NCBI RefSeq assembly: GCF_002286785.1
Contig: NZ_MUJY01000090.1
Span: forward strand, 19,962-83,961
DNA: 64,000 bases
Origin: Pseudomonas sp. PIC25
GTDB lineage: Bacteria > Pseudomonadota > Gammaproteobacteria > Pseudomonadales > Pseudomonadaceae
Direction of reading: 5' to 3'
Shown here: piece by piece, positions 1 to 8,214 of the stretch
How the letters are laid out: every line of letters begins with the position of its first letter
Position numbering within the stretch: position 1 is the stretch's first letter
Notes under the pieces: model-generated
The model's database searches: none
The model's input: the letters and a program-made list of their open reading frames with translations, nothing else
What the model was told of the DNA's origin: nothing
Translations under genes and position numbers: made by a program

Positions 1-260
1 TCGTCCGTCGAATCGAGATAGGCGACCGCCACCACTGTCTGTGCCGGATCGTCCGGCCAACGCTTGCAGGCCGCAGCGATGACCCGGCTGTCCGACTCAT
101 CGGGTACGTTCCACCCCTCCTGGCCCAGTTGCCTGCCGAGGGAATAAAGCAACTCGCTGCTACACGGCTGAGCATCATCGGCCCAGGCTGGCTGACTCAG
201 GCAGGTGCAGGTGAGCAGGAAAGCGGATGTCCAGGCGGGAAGGCGGCGAGAACGGTCCAT
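1..260 (-). CDS. Exported protein of unknown function, C-terminus beyond window
   Basis: A reading frame opens with ATG at 260 on the minus strand and runs without a stop to the window edge, giving 86 residues. Residues 1-26 form a typical Sec signal peptide: arginines near the start, a hydrophobic run, and an AWA-type cleavage site before DDAQPCSS. The mature part has two cysteines (near residues 31 and 65) that could form a disulfide. I do not recognise the family. The start is the only ATG giving a complete signal peptide. Location in the periplasm is inferred from the signal sequence. Confidence 0.6.
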   Translation of the reverse strand, partial: MDRSRRLPAWTSAFLLTCTCLSQPAWADDAQPCSSELLYSLGRQLGQEGWNVPDESDSRVIAAACKRWPDDPAQTVVAVAYLDSTD

Positions 261-324
261 GTATGTGGTTCCTGACGAGGGACAGGGGGTAATTATGGTG
301 GCTGGAGTCGTGAGCGGGGTAGTG

Positions 325-411
325 GGGTTGTAGGGGCGAATTCATTCGCCCATGGGACGCGGAGCGTCCCGGGAGGCATTCCCACGCGGAGCGTGGGAAC
401 GATCAAATGTA
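325..411. repeat. Triple palindrome cluster (Pseudomonas REP-like)
   Basis: Three perfect inverted repeats follow one another: GGGCGAAT/ATTCGCCC (334-351), GGGACGC/GCGTCCC around GGA (354-370) and TTCCCACGC/GCGTGGGAA around GGA (379-399). The GGA loop is shared by the last two. Such units are typical dispersed intergenic repeats of Pseudomonas. The rest of the 261-709 gap, upstream of the cupin gene, contains no gene I can support. Its 410-560 part resembles repeated intergenic sequence rather than coding DNA. Confidence 0.7.
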
Positions 412-709
412 CTCGCCCCCCATGCGGATGGCATAGCGCCATAACCCAAGGTTTTAAGCTGCTCCCAAACGGCATAACCGGCCGTTCCGCTTCGTCTATC
501 GTCACGGGTATACCGTCGAATTTCTCCTCGTTCGCTCGTTTTACCCCGCGCCGGCCGTATTGCAGCGGGCGGGTCGGGTTCCCGGAGGGTGGGCGTTTCC
601 GCTCGCTTTACAGGAGGTTCGCGTTGCCGCCGGGAGGGCTTTTCCGGGTTGCCTCGGTTGCGGTGGCGTATCGGCCCGGCGTTGCTCAAGCCAACAGAAG
701 GAGATTGTG

Positions 710-1183
710 ATGACCACTCCCAAGAAAGCCGCGTTACTGGCCTTGCTCGGCGCTTCGTTCGTGACGGCCGGCGCCTGGGCGGCGGAACCCGCCTTCATTG
801 CCGCCAAATCGTCCGAGCTGAACTGGGTTCCTGCGCCATCGGTGGGGCCCGGGGCGATGCTCGCTGTGATCGAAGGCGATCCCAAGACCGGCGACCCCTT
901 CACCATGCGCCTGAAGCTGCCGGCGAACACCCGGATCGGCGTGCATACCCATCCGGTGACCGAGCGTGTCACGGTGATCTCGGGCACGTTCTACTTCGCT
1001 ACCGGCGACACGTTCGACGATACCCAGGCTGCGGCCTATCAGGCGGGTGACATGTTGGTCATTCCGGCCGGCATGCCGATGTTCGCCGGCACCAAAGAGG
1101 GAGAGGCCGAGTTGCAGTTGCACGGTGCGGGCCCTTGGGGCATCAGCTACCTCGATCCGGCTGACGATCCCAGGAAGCAATGA
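710..1183 (+). CDS. Exported cupin-domain protein
   Basis: 157 residues. The first 25 form a signal peptide ending in AWAA, so the protein is probably periplasmic. The remainder is a single cupin barrel. A metal-binding motif of the form HTHPVTERV supplies H79, H81 and E85, and H138 lies where the second cupin motif should place its histidine. The ATG at 710 is preceded by AGAAGGAG at good spacing, which decides the start over longer in-frame options. Small secreted cupins of this type have no single known reaction. Metal binding is inferred from the motif. The gene appears to be monocistronic. Confidence 0.75.
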   Translation: MTTPKKAALLALLGASFVTAGAWAAEPAFIAAKSSELNWVPAPSVGPGAMLAVIEGDPKTGDPFTMRLKLPANTRIGVHTHPVTERVTVISGTFYFATGDTFDDTQAAAYQAGDMLVIPAGMPMFAGTKEGEAELQLHGAGPWGISYLDPADDPRKQ

Positions 1184-1438
1184 CGCGGTAGCACACCCTC
1201 GCCCTGGCGGAAGCCTGCTGCCGGGGCGGGCGTCGCCGTGCGTGTCTGTCTCATACCCTCGGACGACTCACTTCGAGCTGCTTGGCGGTCCCGGATACGC
1301 TGCGCGGCAGGATCATTCATTTGTCATTTTCGATCATTGAGCCGGTCTGGTCCGGGTCGTATCGTCCGTTCACACCGCACGGACGGCGTATCGGTCCGGG
1401 GCGGGCCTCACAAGAACAACGATCGAGAGGAAGACACG

Positions 1439-1867
1439 ATGTCCGAATTGAACCTGCCCCCCCAGGCCGCCGCTTCGTTGCAACACTGGCACGGGATGAT
1501 CGACCGGCGCGACCTGTCGGCACTGCCCGAGCTGCTGGCAGAGAGCGTGGTGTTCCGTTCGCCCATGGCGCATACGCCATACCCGGGGGCGGCGGTGGTT
1601 TCGACCATCCTCAATACGGTGCTCCAGGTTTTCGAGGATTTCCGCTATCACCGCCAGTTGGCCACGGCCGATGGCCTGAGCGTGGTGCTGGAGTTCAGTG
1701 CCCGGGTCAACGGGCGTGAATTGAAGGGCATCGATATGATCCGTTTCGACGAGCAGGGCAAGATCGTCGAGTTCGAAGTCATGGTCCGTCCCATGAGCGG
1801 CTTGCAGGCGCTCGGCGAGGAAATGGGGCGGCGTCTGGGAGCCTACCTGGCGGCCGCCAAGGGTTAA
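1439..1867 (+). CDS. SnoaL-like / NTF2-fold protein
   Basis: 142 residues without signal peptide. Length and pattern (an N-terminal helix with WHGMIDRRD, then LPELLAESVVFRSP, a VSTILNTVLQVFEDF helix, and a final curved sheet with KGIDMIRFDEQGKIVEFEV) fit the SnoaL-like polyketide cyclase / NTF2-fold family. Members include cyclases, isomerases and non-enzymatic ligand binders, so no substrate can be given. ATG at 1439 has GAGAGGAAG upstream. The stop overlaps the stop of the convergent gene by 3 bases. Confidence 0.7.
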   Translation: MSELNLPPQAAASLQHWHGMIDRRDLSALPELLAESVVFRSPMAHTPYPGAAVVSTILNTVLQVFEDFRYHRQLATADGLSVVLEFSARVNGRELKGIDMIRFDEQGKIVEFEVMVRPMSGLQALGEEMGRRLGAYLAAAKG

Positions 1868-3177
1868 TGGCCCCGCCCGCCGAACAGGAGCTGCAAATGC
1901 CGCAGCACCTTGCGTTCGAAGTTCTCCGCTGTATCCGCTGACGGCGGGCTGCCCGGGCCGAGGATGCGGTAGTCCGGGCCCTGCCATTTGGCGAAGTGGT
2001 TGATGTCGCGTTTGACGAATTCCTTGTAGGCGCGCCACTTGCTCTCGTTTTCCGGCGGGATGCTGGTTCCGGGGACTTCGCCGCTGGCGGCTTTGATCAT
2101 GCGTTCCGAGCCGCTGAAGCCGACGCTGTTTCGCTTTGGTTCGCTGCCATTGAATGAATAGCTGCTGGGATAGACGTCCTCGATCCCTTGTTTCGTCTGG
2201 TCCAGGAAACGGTTGGTGTTCCTGTCGAAGTCGGCGCCGGGCTGGCCGATCACATGGGCCCAGTTGTTCCAGGCTTTCCTTGCGTCGTGCTTGATGTGAT
2301 GGAAAGCCGCCAGCACGTTGACGAACCCCACCAGGCCCCGGCCGGTTTCGGCGGCGGCGCTGCCCACCAGGACGCACAGCAGCGAGAGCGGATGCCAGCG
2401 TACCGGGAGGGCATTGCGGCGGGGCGATAGGATCAGATCGACGTTGTTGCAGATGTTGGCGATGCAGTCGATGTCGTCGCGGGTGTGTTTCTGCTTCATC
2501 ACGCGGATGGCCACGGTGAGCAGGCTGTCGATGAAGTCCGGCGTGTATTGCATCAGTTGGCGGCCGATGTCTTCGTAGCGTGCGTCGGCGTGGCAATCGC
2601 CACCGTCGGCGCGCAGCGAGGGGTAGCAGTACGGGTGCAGCGGAAATTCCCTGGACGGTGAGCGCAAGACGGCGTAGCGGGTTTCGCCGACGAGGAATTC
2701 GACGCTGCCGTCGGCGGTGAACTTCTGTCGGGCGAAGCTGAAGAGGTACTTGAACACTTGCTGGTCGTAGAGGTCGACCTCGCCGCCGGTCTTGTGCTTG
2801 TCGGTGACCGGGTCATGCAGATCGCGCAGGTCGGCGATCGCACTGACGAGGGCATAGAGCGGGGCGGTTGGGCGGTCTGTACTGGCGTGACTGGCCAGCC
2901 CCGCGGCGCATCCGGGATGCCCGCAGACCGCCAGGCGCTCGGCATCGGTTCCCCGCAGGCGTTCATCGGTTACCGACCAGTGGCCGTTGGCACAGCGGTA
3001 ATAGAACGGGCCGCTGGTGCAGTGCTGCGCGGCCAGTGCCGGGCCGGGCGCGATCTCGTACGCGGGGCCGGACAGTGGACCATGGCAATTGCGGTCGCCG
3101 CAGACGTAGTAGCCCAGGCTGGCGGGGGGCGTCGGGATGCGGTTCCAATGTCCTGCAATGCATTGCTGGAAGATCAT
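1864..3177 (-). CDS. Uncharacterised 437-residue protein with N-terminal Cys/His clusters
   Basis: The frame gives 437 residues from ATG at 3177; earlier in-frame starts would run into repeat DNA. No family is recognised. Visible features: an N-terminal segment rich in Cys and His (C26, C31, H32, C62, H66, C85, H87, C90) that could hold one or two zinc ions, a basic middle part, and one hydrophobic stretch near residues 275-300 (HPLSLLCVLVGSAAAETGRG) that may be membrane-active or buried. The C-terminal third is rich in polar and aromatic residues. There is no signal peptide. It stands alone, convergent with the SnoaL-like gene and overlapping its end, and separated from the MerR gene by repeats. 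An effector or toxin-like role is possible but unsupported. Confidence 0.6.
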   Translation of the reverse strand: MIFQQCIAGHWNRIPTPPASLGYYVCGDRNCHGPLSGPAYEIAPGPALAAQHCTSGPFYYRCANGHWSVTDERLRGTDAERLAVCGHPGCAAGLASHASTDRPTAPLYALVSAIADLRDLHDPVTDKHKTGGEVDLYDQQVFKYLFSFARQKFTADGSVEFLVGETRYAVLRSPSREFPLHPYCYPSLRADGGDCHADARYEDIGRQLMQYTPDFIDSLLTVAIRVMKQKHTRDDIDCIANICNNVDLILSPRRNALPVRWHPLSLLCVLVGSAAAETGRGLVGFVNVLAAFHHIKHDARKAWNNWAHVIGQPGADFDRNTNRFLDQTKQGIEDVYPSSYSFNGSEPKRNSVGFSGSERMIKAASGEVPGTSIPPENESKWRAYKEFVKRDINHFAKWQGPDYRILGPGSPPSADTAENFERKVLRHLQLLFGGRGH

Positions 3178-3324
3178 GAGCGGCCTCGTGGATGGTGGGA
3201 GCCGGGGCAGACGATGGCCTCGGGGCCGCCAGAGCGAGACGGGCCCCTTTCCTGATAGTCGCTGGTACGCGCTGTGTCGAGGCGCAAGGCGTGAAGATTT
3301 GCCCCTACAGTGTGAGTTTTGGAT

Positions 3325-3469
3325 CGTAGCCCGGATAAGCCAGGGCGCAATCCGGGGGCACGGTCCCGGATTACGCTGATGCTTATCCGGGCTACGGCCC
3401 CTGTGTAGGAGCGAGCTGTGCTTGCGATTGGGGCCTCGCAAGAGCTTCGCCAGCAGAGCTGGCTCCTAC
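3325..3469. repeat. Two dispersed intergenic palindromic repeats
   Basis: CGTAGCCCGGATAAGC at 3325-3340 is an exact inverted copy of 3381-3396, with a further nested near-palindrome inside (about 3346-3376). A second unit begins with GTAGGAGC (3405-3412) and ends with its inverse GCTCCTAC (3462-3469). Both look like well-known Pseudomonas REP-type sequences. A part of the 334-351 palindrome family recurs at about 3484-3505. They fill the gap 3178-3523, which has no gene. Confidence 0.75.
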
Positions 3470-3523
3470 GAAAAGCAGATCCGTTGTGGGAGGAATTCAT
3501 TCGCCCGGCGAGTGAGTTCGTCT

Positions 3524-3955
3524 CTACGGGCCTGGCTTTTTGGGGGCGGTTTTGTTCCAGCGACGTTCGATGACGCCCGACGAGGTGGCCTTGAGCAGGC
3601 GCTTGAAGGTCGGGCATTCCAGGTGGCTCGGGGCAGGACAGGCCGCCGCGTGCCGCAATCCTTTGCTCATGGCCTCGAGGCGTTTGATGAGGGTGTCGAT
3701 CTCGTCGGCTTTCGTCGCGAGCAATTGCCGGTCGATGTTCGGTGTGCCATCGGGCGAGAACATCGAGCGAATCTCATCCAGCGATAACCCGGCTGCCTGG
3801 CCGAGGGAGATCAGGGCCAGCTGGTCGAGAATGCCGGGCCCGAACCAGCGCCGGGTCCCTTGCTGGCTGAGGGAGACGATCAGGCCCTTCTTTTCGTAGA
3901 AACGCAGCGTCGATGCTGGTATTCCGCTGCGTTTGGCGACTTCGGCGATGTCCAT
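3524..3955 (-). CDS. MerR-family transcriptional regulator
   Basis: 143 residues. The N-terminal winged helix (MDIAEVAKRSGIPASTLRFY and the following wing with RRWFGP) is a standard MerR DNA-binding domain, followed by a long dimerisation helix (residues 75-105). The C-terminus has C106, H111 and C114 in a short loop, a possible metal- or redox-sensing site, though not the SoxR or CueR pattern. The gene is divergent from a DUF2938 / flavoprotein / DUF2798 operon. The operon promoter has the 19-bp spacer typical of MerR targets with a dyad inside, so this protein very probably controls that operon and perhaps itself. The inducer is unknown. Confidence 0.88.
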   Translation of the reverse strand: MDIAEVAKRSGIPASTLRFYEKKGLIVSLSQQGTRRWFGPGILDQLALISLGQAAGLSLDEIRSMFSPDGTPNIDRQLLATKADEIDTLIKRLEAMSKGLRHAAACPAPSHLECPTFKRLLKATSSGVIERRWNKTAPKKPGP

Positions 3956-3965
3956 TCATGTTCTC

Positions 3966-3996
3966 TTGACTTGAAGTTGACTTCAACTTTTACAGT
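3966..3996 (+). promoter_or_regulatory. MerR-type promoter with 19-bp spacer and operator
   Basis: -35 TTGACT (3966-3971) and -10 TACAGT (3991-3996) are 19 bases apart instead of 17. Between them lies the dyad TTGAAGT-TG-ACTTCAA (3971-3986). This overlong spacer with a central dyad is the hallmark of promoters untwisted by MerR-family activators. The site lies between the MerR gene and the DUF2938 gene and reads toward the latter. Confidence 0.85.
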
Positions 3997-4037
3997 GAGC
4001 CCCGACACCTTCACTCGTCAACGATCAAGGGGCTCAT

Positions 4038-4532
4038 ATGACGCTACTGCACGACATCATCCAGGTCTCTCTCATCGGTATCGGCGCCACCGCTGTCATG
4101 GATCTCTGGCTCAGCCTGCTCAGGCGCCTGGGCGTCCAGACTCTGAGCATGGCCTTCATCGGGCGCTGGGTCGGGCATCTGTTTCGTGGACGTTTCGCCC
4201 ACGCCGCCATCGCCAAGGCACAACCCATCCCCAGCGAACTGGCCCTGGGCTGGCTCACCCACTATGTCGTTGGCGTTGCCTTCGCCGGCGTGCTGGTGGC
4301 TCTCGCCGGTATCGATTGGACGGCCAACCCGACCCTGCTGCCCGCCGTGCTGGTCGGCGCGGGGACCGTCGTGGCGCCGCTGTTCGTGATGCAACCTGCG
4401 ATGGGGGCCGGCTTTGCCGCCTCGAAAACACCGACGCCCTTGAAGAACTGCCTGCGTAGCCTGGCCAACCATACGGTCTTCGGCCTGGGACTTTTCATCT
4501 CCGCGCTCCTGATCGACTGGCTGGTTTTTTGA
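4038..4532 (+). CDS. DUF2938 inner-membrane protein
   Basis: 164 residues with four predicted membrane segments (about 5-25, 74-95, 103-125 and 143-163) and the conserved family features: an N-terminal GIGATAVMDLW segment, a WVGH..RG loop, and a segment with VVAPLFVMQPAMGAGFA. This matches the DUF2938 family, whose function is not known. It is the first gene of the MerR-controlled operon, followed after 45 bases by a WrbA-like flavoprotein. Context suggests a stress or redox-response role, which is inference. Confidence 0.82.
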   Translation: MTLLHDIIQVSLIGIGATAVMDLWLSLLRRLGVQTLSMAFIGRWVGHLFRGRFAHAAIAKAQPIPSELALGWLTHYVVGVAFAGVLVALAGIDWTANPTLLPAVLVGAGTVVAPLFVMQPAMGAGFAASKTPTPLKNCLRSLANHTVFGLGLFISALLIDWLVF

Positions 4533-4577
4533 GCCGGCCTTGCCGAACGACATTCCCAACCGCAAGGACACATCGCC

Positions 4578-5147
4578 ATGAAGAAACTCGCCGTCATCTA
4601 CCACAGTGCCTACGGGCACACCGAACACATCGCCCGCCAGATCTGCGAAGGCGCCCAGGGCGTGCCTGGCACCGAGGTCCATTTGCTCAAGGCCGAGGAC
4701 CTGGGCAGGGCGCCGGACGACCTGCTCGGCTTCGATGGCTATATCCTCGGATCGCCCACCTATTTCGGTGGTGTGTCCGGCCCGTTCAAGATTTTCATGG
4801 ACACCACTGGGCCGCTTTGGCGAGCGCAGAAGCTCAAGGGACGACTCGCGGCCGGGTTCACCGTGTCGTCGCTGCCGGCGGGGGACAAGCAGTCGACGCT
4901 CATGTCGCTGTTCGCGTTCTGCATGCAGCATGGGATGCTCTGGGTGGGCAATCCGATCCTGCCCGAACAGCATGGGGGCGTGCCTTATGAGGAAGCGGCC
5001 AACCGGCTCGGCTCCTGGTCGGGGTTGATGGCCCAGTCCAGCCACTCCGCTCCGGCCGATGCCTTCGCGCCGGGGGATATCAAGACCGCGCGGATATTCG
5101 GCCGGCAGTTTTCCGAAACCCTGCACCGGCTCGCCGGCTTCGCCTGA
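4578..5147 (+). CDS. WrbA-like NAD(P)H:quinone oxidoreductase / flavodoxin-family protein
   Basis: 189 residues, the normal length for the WrbA family. A flavodoxin fold is visible: phosphate-binding loop [12 protein letters not shown] at residues 8-19, then the FMN-contacting loop [14 protein letters not shown] near residue 58, and the later segment with [15 protein letters not shown]. Such enzymes carry FMN and reduce quinones with two electrons, avoiding semiquinone radicals. Being the second gene of a MerR-controlled operon fits a response to an electrophile or redox-active compound. Start ATG at 4578 follows CAAGGACACATCGCC, a usable Shine-Dalgarno. Confidence 0.88.
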   Translation: MKKLAVIYHSAYGHTEHIARQICEGAQGVPGTEVHLLKAEDLGRAPDDLLGFDGYILGSPTYFGGVSGPFKIFMDTTGPLWRAQKLKGRLAAGFTVSSLPAGDKQSTLMSLFAFCMQHGMLWVGNPILPEQHGGVPYEEAANRLGSWSGLMAQSSHSAPADAFAPGDIKTARIFGRQFSETLHRLAGFA

Positions 5148-5159
5148 GCGGAGGTGTCC

Positions 5160-5387
5160 ATGCTTCCCAAGCGTTTCGTTCCGTTGCTGTTCAGCCTGAT
5201 TCTCTCCGGCCTCATGTCACTGCTGGTGTCCGGGATTTCCACCTACCGGGCTGCCGGGCTGGTGCCGGGGTTTCCCGGTCTTTGGTGCGGTGCCTGGCTG
5301 ATGGCCTGGCTCTTCGCCTTTCCGGCGGTGCTGTTGGTCACGCCGGTGGCGCGGTCGCTGGTCGAGTGGCTGGTCAGGGCGGAATAG
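5160..5387 (+). CDS. DUF2798 small membrane protein
   Basis: 75 residues with two transmembrane segments and the family pattern [20 protein letters not shown] at the start, then a [20 protein letters not shown] second segment. This fits DUF2798, small two-span proteins of unknown function. ATG at 5160 has GGAGG six bases upstream; the GTG at 5154 overlaps that ribosome site and is less likely. It lies 12 bases after the flavoprotein stop, so the three genes 4038-5387 form one operon. Confidence 0.78.
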   Translation: MLPKRFVPLLFSLILSGLMSLLVSGISTYRAAGLVPGFPGLWCGAWLMAWLFAFPAVLLVTPVARSLVEWLVRAE

Positions 5388-5527
5388 AGGCAGCTCCGCC
5401 ACGGAATGGGCGACATCGACAGGATCGTTCAAGAAATTCGCAGAATCGTGCAAGCGCCGGAGCGTGGCGATCCGGCAACCTGCGTTGTATCGGCCGACAA
5501 GGCCCTGGCTTTCGTATGGAGACATTC

Positions 5528-5989
5528 ATGGCCACAACGCTCGTGCTCAATGGCAAGAACATCACCCTCGATGCAGACCCCAGCATGCCGCTGCTCTGGG
5601 CGATCCGCGAAGTCGCCGGGCTGACCGGCACCAAGTTCGGTTGCGGCATGGCGCAGTGCGGCGCCTGTACGGTGCATATGGACGGGCAGGCGGTGCGCTC
5701 CTGCGTGTTGCCGCTGTCCGCCGTCGCGGGTAAGCACATCACCACCATCGAGGGTCTGGAAAGCAAGCCCGCCAAGGCGGTTCAGGCCGCCTGGGTGAAA
5801 TTGCAGGTGCCGCAGTGCGGTTATTGCCAGTCCGGGCAGATCATGTCGGCGACGGCGCTGCTCGAACGCAATGCCGCGCCGAGCGATGCCGACATCGACG
5901 CCGCGATGAACGGCAACATTTGCCGTTGCGCCACCTATGCGCGCATTCGCGATGCCATCCACGAAGCTGCCGACACGCTGAAGGCCTGA
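5528..5989 (+). CDS. iorA: Isoquinoline 1-oxidoreductase-type small subunit, two [2Fe-2S] clusters
   Basis: 153 residues. The N-terminal plant-ferredoxin domain has the cluster ligands [16 protein letters not shown] (residues about 39-54) and a final cysteine near residue 62. The C-terminal helical domain carries the second cluster in CGYCQSGQI and GNICRCATY. This is the small iron-sulfur subunit of two-subunit molybdenum hydroxylases of the isoquinoline oxidoreductase / aldehyde dehydrogenase type; it passes electrons from the molybdenum site. ATG at 5528 is chosen because GGAG sits six bases upstream; an in-frame ATG lies at 5516. The large subunit starts 4 bases after the stop. The true substrate is not known. 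Confidence 0.88.
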   Translation: MATTLVLNGKNITLDADPSMPLLWAIREVAGLTGTKFGCGMAQCGACTVHMDGQAVRSCVLPLSAVAGKHITTIEGLESKPAKAVQAAWVKLQVPQCGYCQSGQIMSATALLERNAAPSDADIDAAMNGNICRCATYARIRDAIHEAADTLKA

Positions 5990-5993
5990 GCCC

Positions 5994-8198
5994 ATGACCA
6001 CTCGACTCGATCTCCCGGAATTGCAGCAACCGTCCCGCCGGACCTTCCTGAAATCCGCCGGTGTCGCGGCCGCCGGTCTTCTGATCGGCTTCCAGTGGGT
6101 CGGTAGCGGAGGGCGCGCCATGGCCGCTACGCCGGCCGGCGATACCTTCGCGCCGAACGCCTTCCTGCGCATAGGTCCCGACGACAGCGTCACGGTCATC
6201 GCCAAGCACGTCGAGATGGGCCAGGGTGCCTATACCGGCATCGCCACCATCGTCGCCGAGGAGCTGGATGCGGACTGGCGCAAGGTGCGAGTGGAAAGCG
6301 CGCCGGCCGACGCGGAGCGCTACGCCAACCTCGCCTGGGGCAAGATGCAGGGTACGGGCGGCAGTTCGGCGATGGCCAATTCCTGGATGCAGTTGCGCGA
6401 AGCCGGCGCCAAGGCACGGGCGATGCTGATCGCGGCGGCGGCTGCCGCCTGGAGCGTGCCGGTCTCCGAGTTGACCACCCGCGAGGGTGTGGTCCATCAC
6501 GCGGCCAGCGGTCGCCAGGCCAGCTACGGTTCGCTCGCGGCTGCGGCATCGAAACTGCCGGTGCCGGAGAAAGTCACGCTGAAGTCGCCCGAGGAGTTCC
6601 GCCTGGTCGGCCGTCAGGCGCCGCGGGTCGATGCCGCGGCGAAGTCCGACGGCACTGCGCAGTTTACCCTCGACGTGACGATGCCCGGCATGCTGGTGGC
6701 GCTGTTGCAGCGGCCGCCGCAGTTCGGTGCGACGGTGAAATCGTTCGATGCCTCGGCGGCCAAAGCGGTGCCGGGCGTGGTTTCGGTGGTACAGGTTCCG
6801 CGTGGCGTGGCGGTGGTCGCCCAGGGTTTCTGGGCGGCCAAGCAGGGGCGCGATGCGCTCAAGGTGGAGTGGGACGATGCCAAGGCGGAGAAACGTAGCA
6901 GCGATGAGATGCTTGCCGAGTACCGGCAGCTCGCCGAGAAGCCGGGCCTGCCGGCACGGGTGGAAGGCGATGCGGCCGCTGCGTTGTCCGGAGCGGCGAA
7001 GACGGTGTCGGCCAGCTATGAATTCCCCTACCTGGCGCATGCGCCAATGGAGCCGCTGGATGCGGTGGTCAAGCTGACGGCGGACCGCTGCGAAATCTGG
7101 ACCGGCGCGCAATTCCAGACCATCGACCAGGCGAACGCGGCGAAGACGGCCGGGCTCGAACCGCAGCAGGTGACGATCCACACCCTGTACGCCGGCGGCA
7201 GCTTCGGCCGGCGCGCCAATCCGGGTTCGGACTACATCGTCGAGGCGGTGTCCATCGCCAAGGCGCTGGGCGCCAACGGTACGCCGGTGAAGCTGCAATG
7301 GACCCGCGAGGACGACATCCACGGCGGGCTTTACCGGCCGATGTACGTGCACAAACTGGAGGCGGGCCTGGATGCAGAGGGCAAGCTCGTCGGCTGGCGG
7401 CACCGCATCGTCGGCCAATCGATTGTCGCCGGCACGCCGTTCGAGCCGGTGATGGTCAAGGAGGGCATCGATCACACCTCGGTGGAGGGTGCGGCGAACC
7501 TGCCCTATGCGATCCCGAACATGTCGGTGGAATTGACCACCACCCAGGCCGGCGTGCCGGTGCTCTGGTGGCGGGTGGTCGGCAGTTCGCACACCGCCTT
7601 TGCGGTCGAGGCGTTCATCGACGAGGCCGCGCAGGCGGCCGGGCAGGACCCGTTCGCCTTCCGCCGTGCGCTGCTCGCGAAGCAGCCGCGCTTGCTCGGT
7701 GTGCTCGAACTGGCCGCCGAGAAAGCCGGCTGGGACCCAGCCAAGCCGCTGCCGAAAGGGCGCGGGCGTGGGATCGCGGTAGCCGAGGCGTTCAACACCT
7801 ATGTCGCCCAGGTGGCGGAAGTGACGGTGGATGAGAAGGGCCAGGTCAAGGTGGATCGCGTGGTCTGCGCGGTGGACTGCGGCACGCCGATCAACCCGGA
7901 CATCATCGCTGCGCAGATGGAGGGCGGCATCGGCTTCGGCCTCGGTGCGGTGATGCACAGTGCGATCACGCTGAAGGACGGCAAGGTCGAGCAGAACAAT
8001 TTCGACGGCTACCAGGTACTGCGGATCGCCGAAATGCCCAAGGTCGAGGTGCATATCGTGCCGTCCGGCGAGGCGCCCACCGGGATCGGCGAGCCGGGCG
8101 TGGCCCCGGTCGGCCCGGCGGTGGCGAATGCGATCTTCGCCGCCACCGGCAAACGCGTGCATACGCTGCCGTTCCTGTCCCAGGGACGCCTGGCCTGA
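5994..8198 (+). CDS. iorB: Isoquinoline 1-oxidoreductase-type molybdopterin large subunit, Tat-exported
   Basis: 734 residues, usual for IorB. A twin-arginine signal SRRTFLK (residues 14-20) followed by a hydrophobic stretch predicts Tat export, the small subunit being carried along folded. Molybdopterin-binding segments are present: [20 protein letters not shown] near 65-85, GTGGSSAM near 122, [15 protein letters not shown] near 400, and [20 protein letters not shown] near the end, where the catalytic glutamate (GEPG) is found. The enzyme hydroxylates N-heterocycles or oxidises aldehydes in the family. The operon is iorA-iorB-xdhC. No cytochrome c subunit follows, so the electron acceptor is not evident. 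Confidence 0.9.
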   Translation: MTTRLDLPELQQPSRRTFLKSAGVAAAGLLIGFQWVGSGGRAMAATPAGDTFAPNAFLRIGPDDSVTVIAKHVEMGQGAYTGIATIVAEELDADWRKVRVESAPADAERYANLAWGKMQGTGGSSAMANSWMQLREAGAKARAMLIAAAAAAWSVPVSELTTREGVVHHAASGRQASYGSLAAAASKLPVPEKVTLKSPEEFRLVGRQAPRVDAAAKSDGTAQFTLDVTMPGMLVALLQRPPQFGATVKSFDASAAKAVPGVVSVVQVPRGVAVVAQGFWAAKQGRDALKVEWDDAKAEKRSSDEMLAEYRQLAEKPGLPARVEGDAAAALSGAAKTVSASYEFPYLAHAPMEPLDAVVKLTADRCEIWTGAQFQTIDQANAAKTAGLEPQQVTIHTLYAGGSFGRRANPGSDYIVEAVSIAKALGANGTPVKLQWTREDDIHGGLYRPMYVHKLEAGLDAEGKLVGWRHRIVGQSIVAGTPFEPVMVKEGIDHTSVEGAANLPYAIPNMSVELTTTQAGVPVLWWRVVGSSHTAFAVEAFIDEAAQAAGQDPFAFRRALLAKQPRLLGVLELAAEKAGWDPAKPLPKGRGRGIAVAEAFNTYVAQVAEVTVDEKGQVKVDRVVCAVDCGTPINPDIIAAQMEGGIGFGLGAVMHSAITLKDGKVEQNNFDGYQVLRIAEMPKVEVHIVPSGEAPTGIGEPGVAPVGPAVANAIFAATGKRVHTLPFLSQGRLA

Positions 8199-8214
8199 TG
8201 GCGGGAGAACTGCG

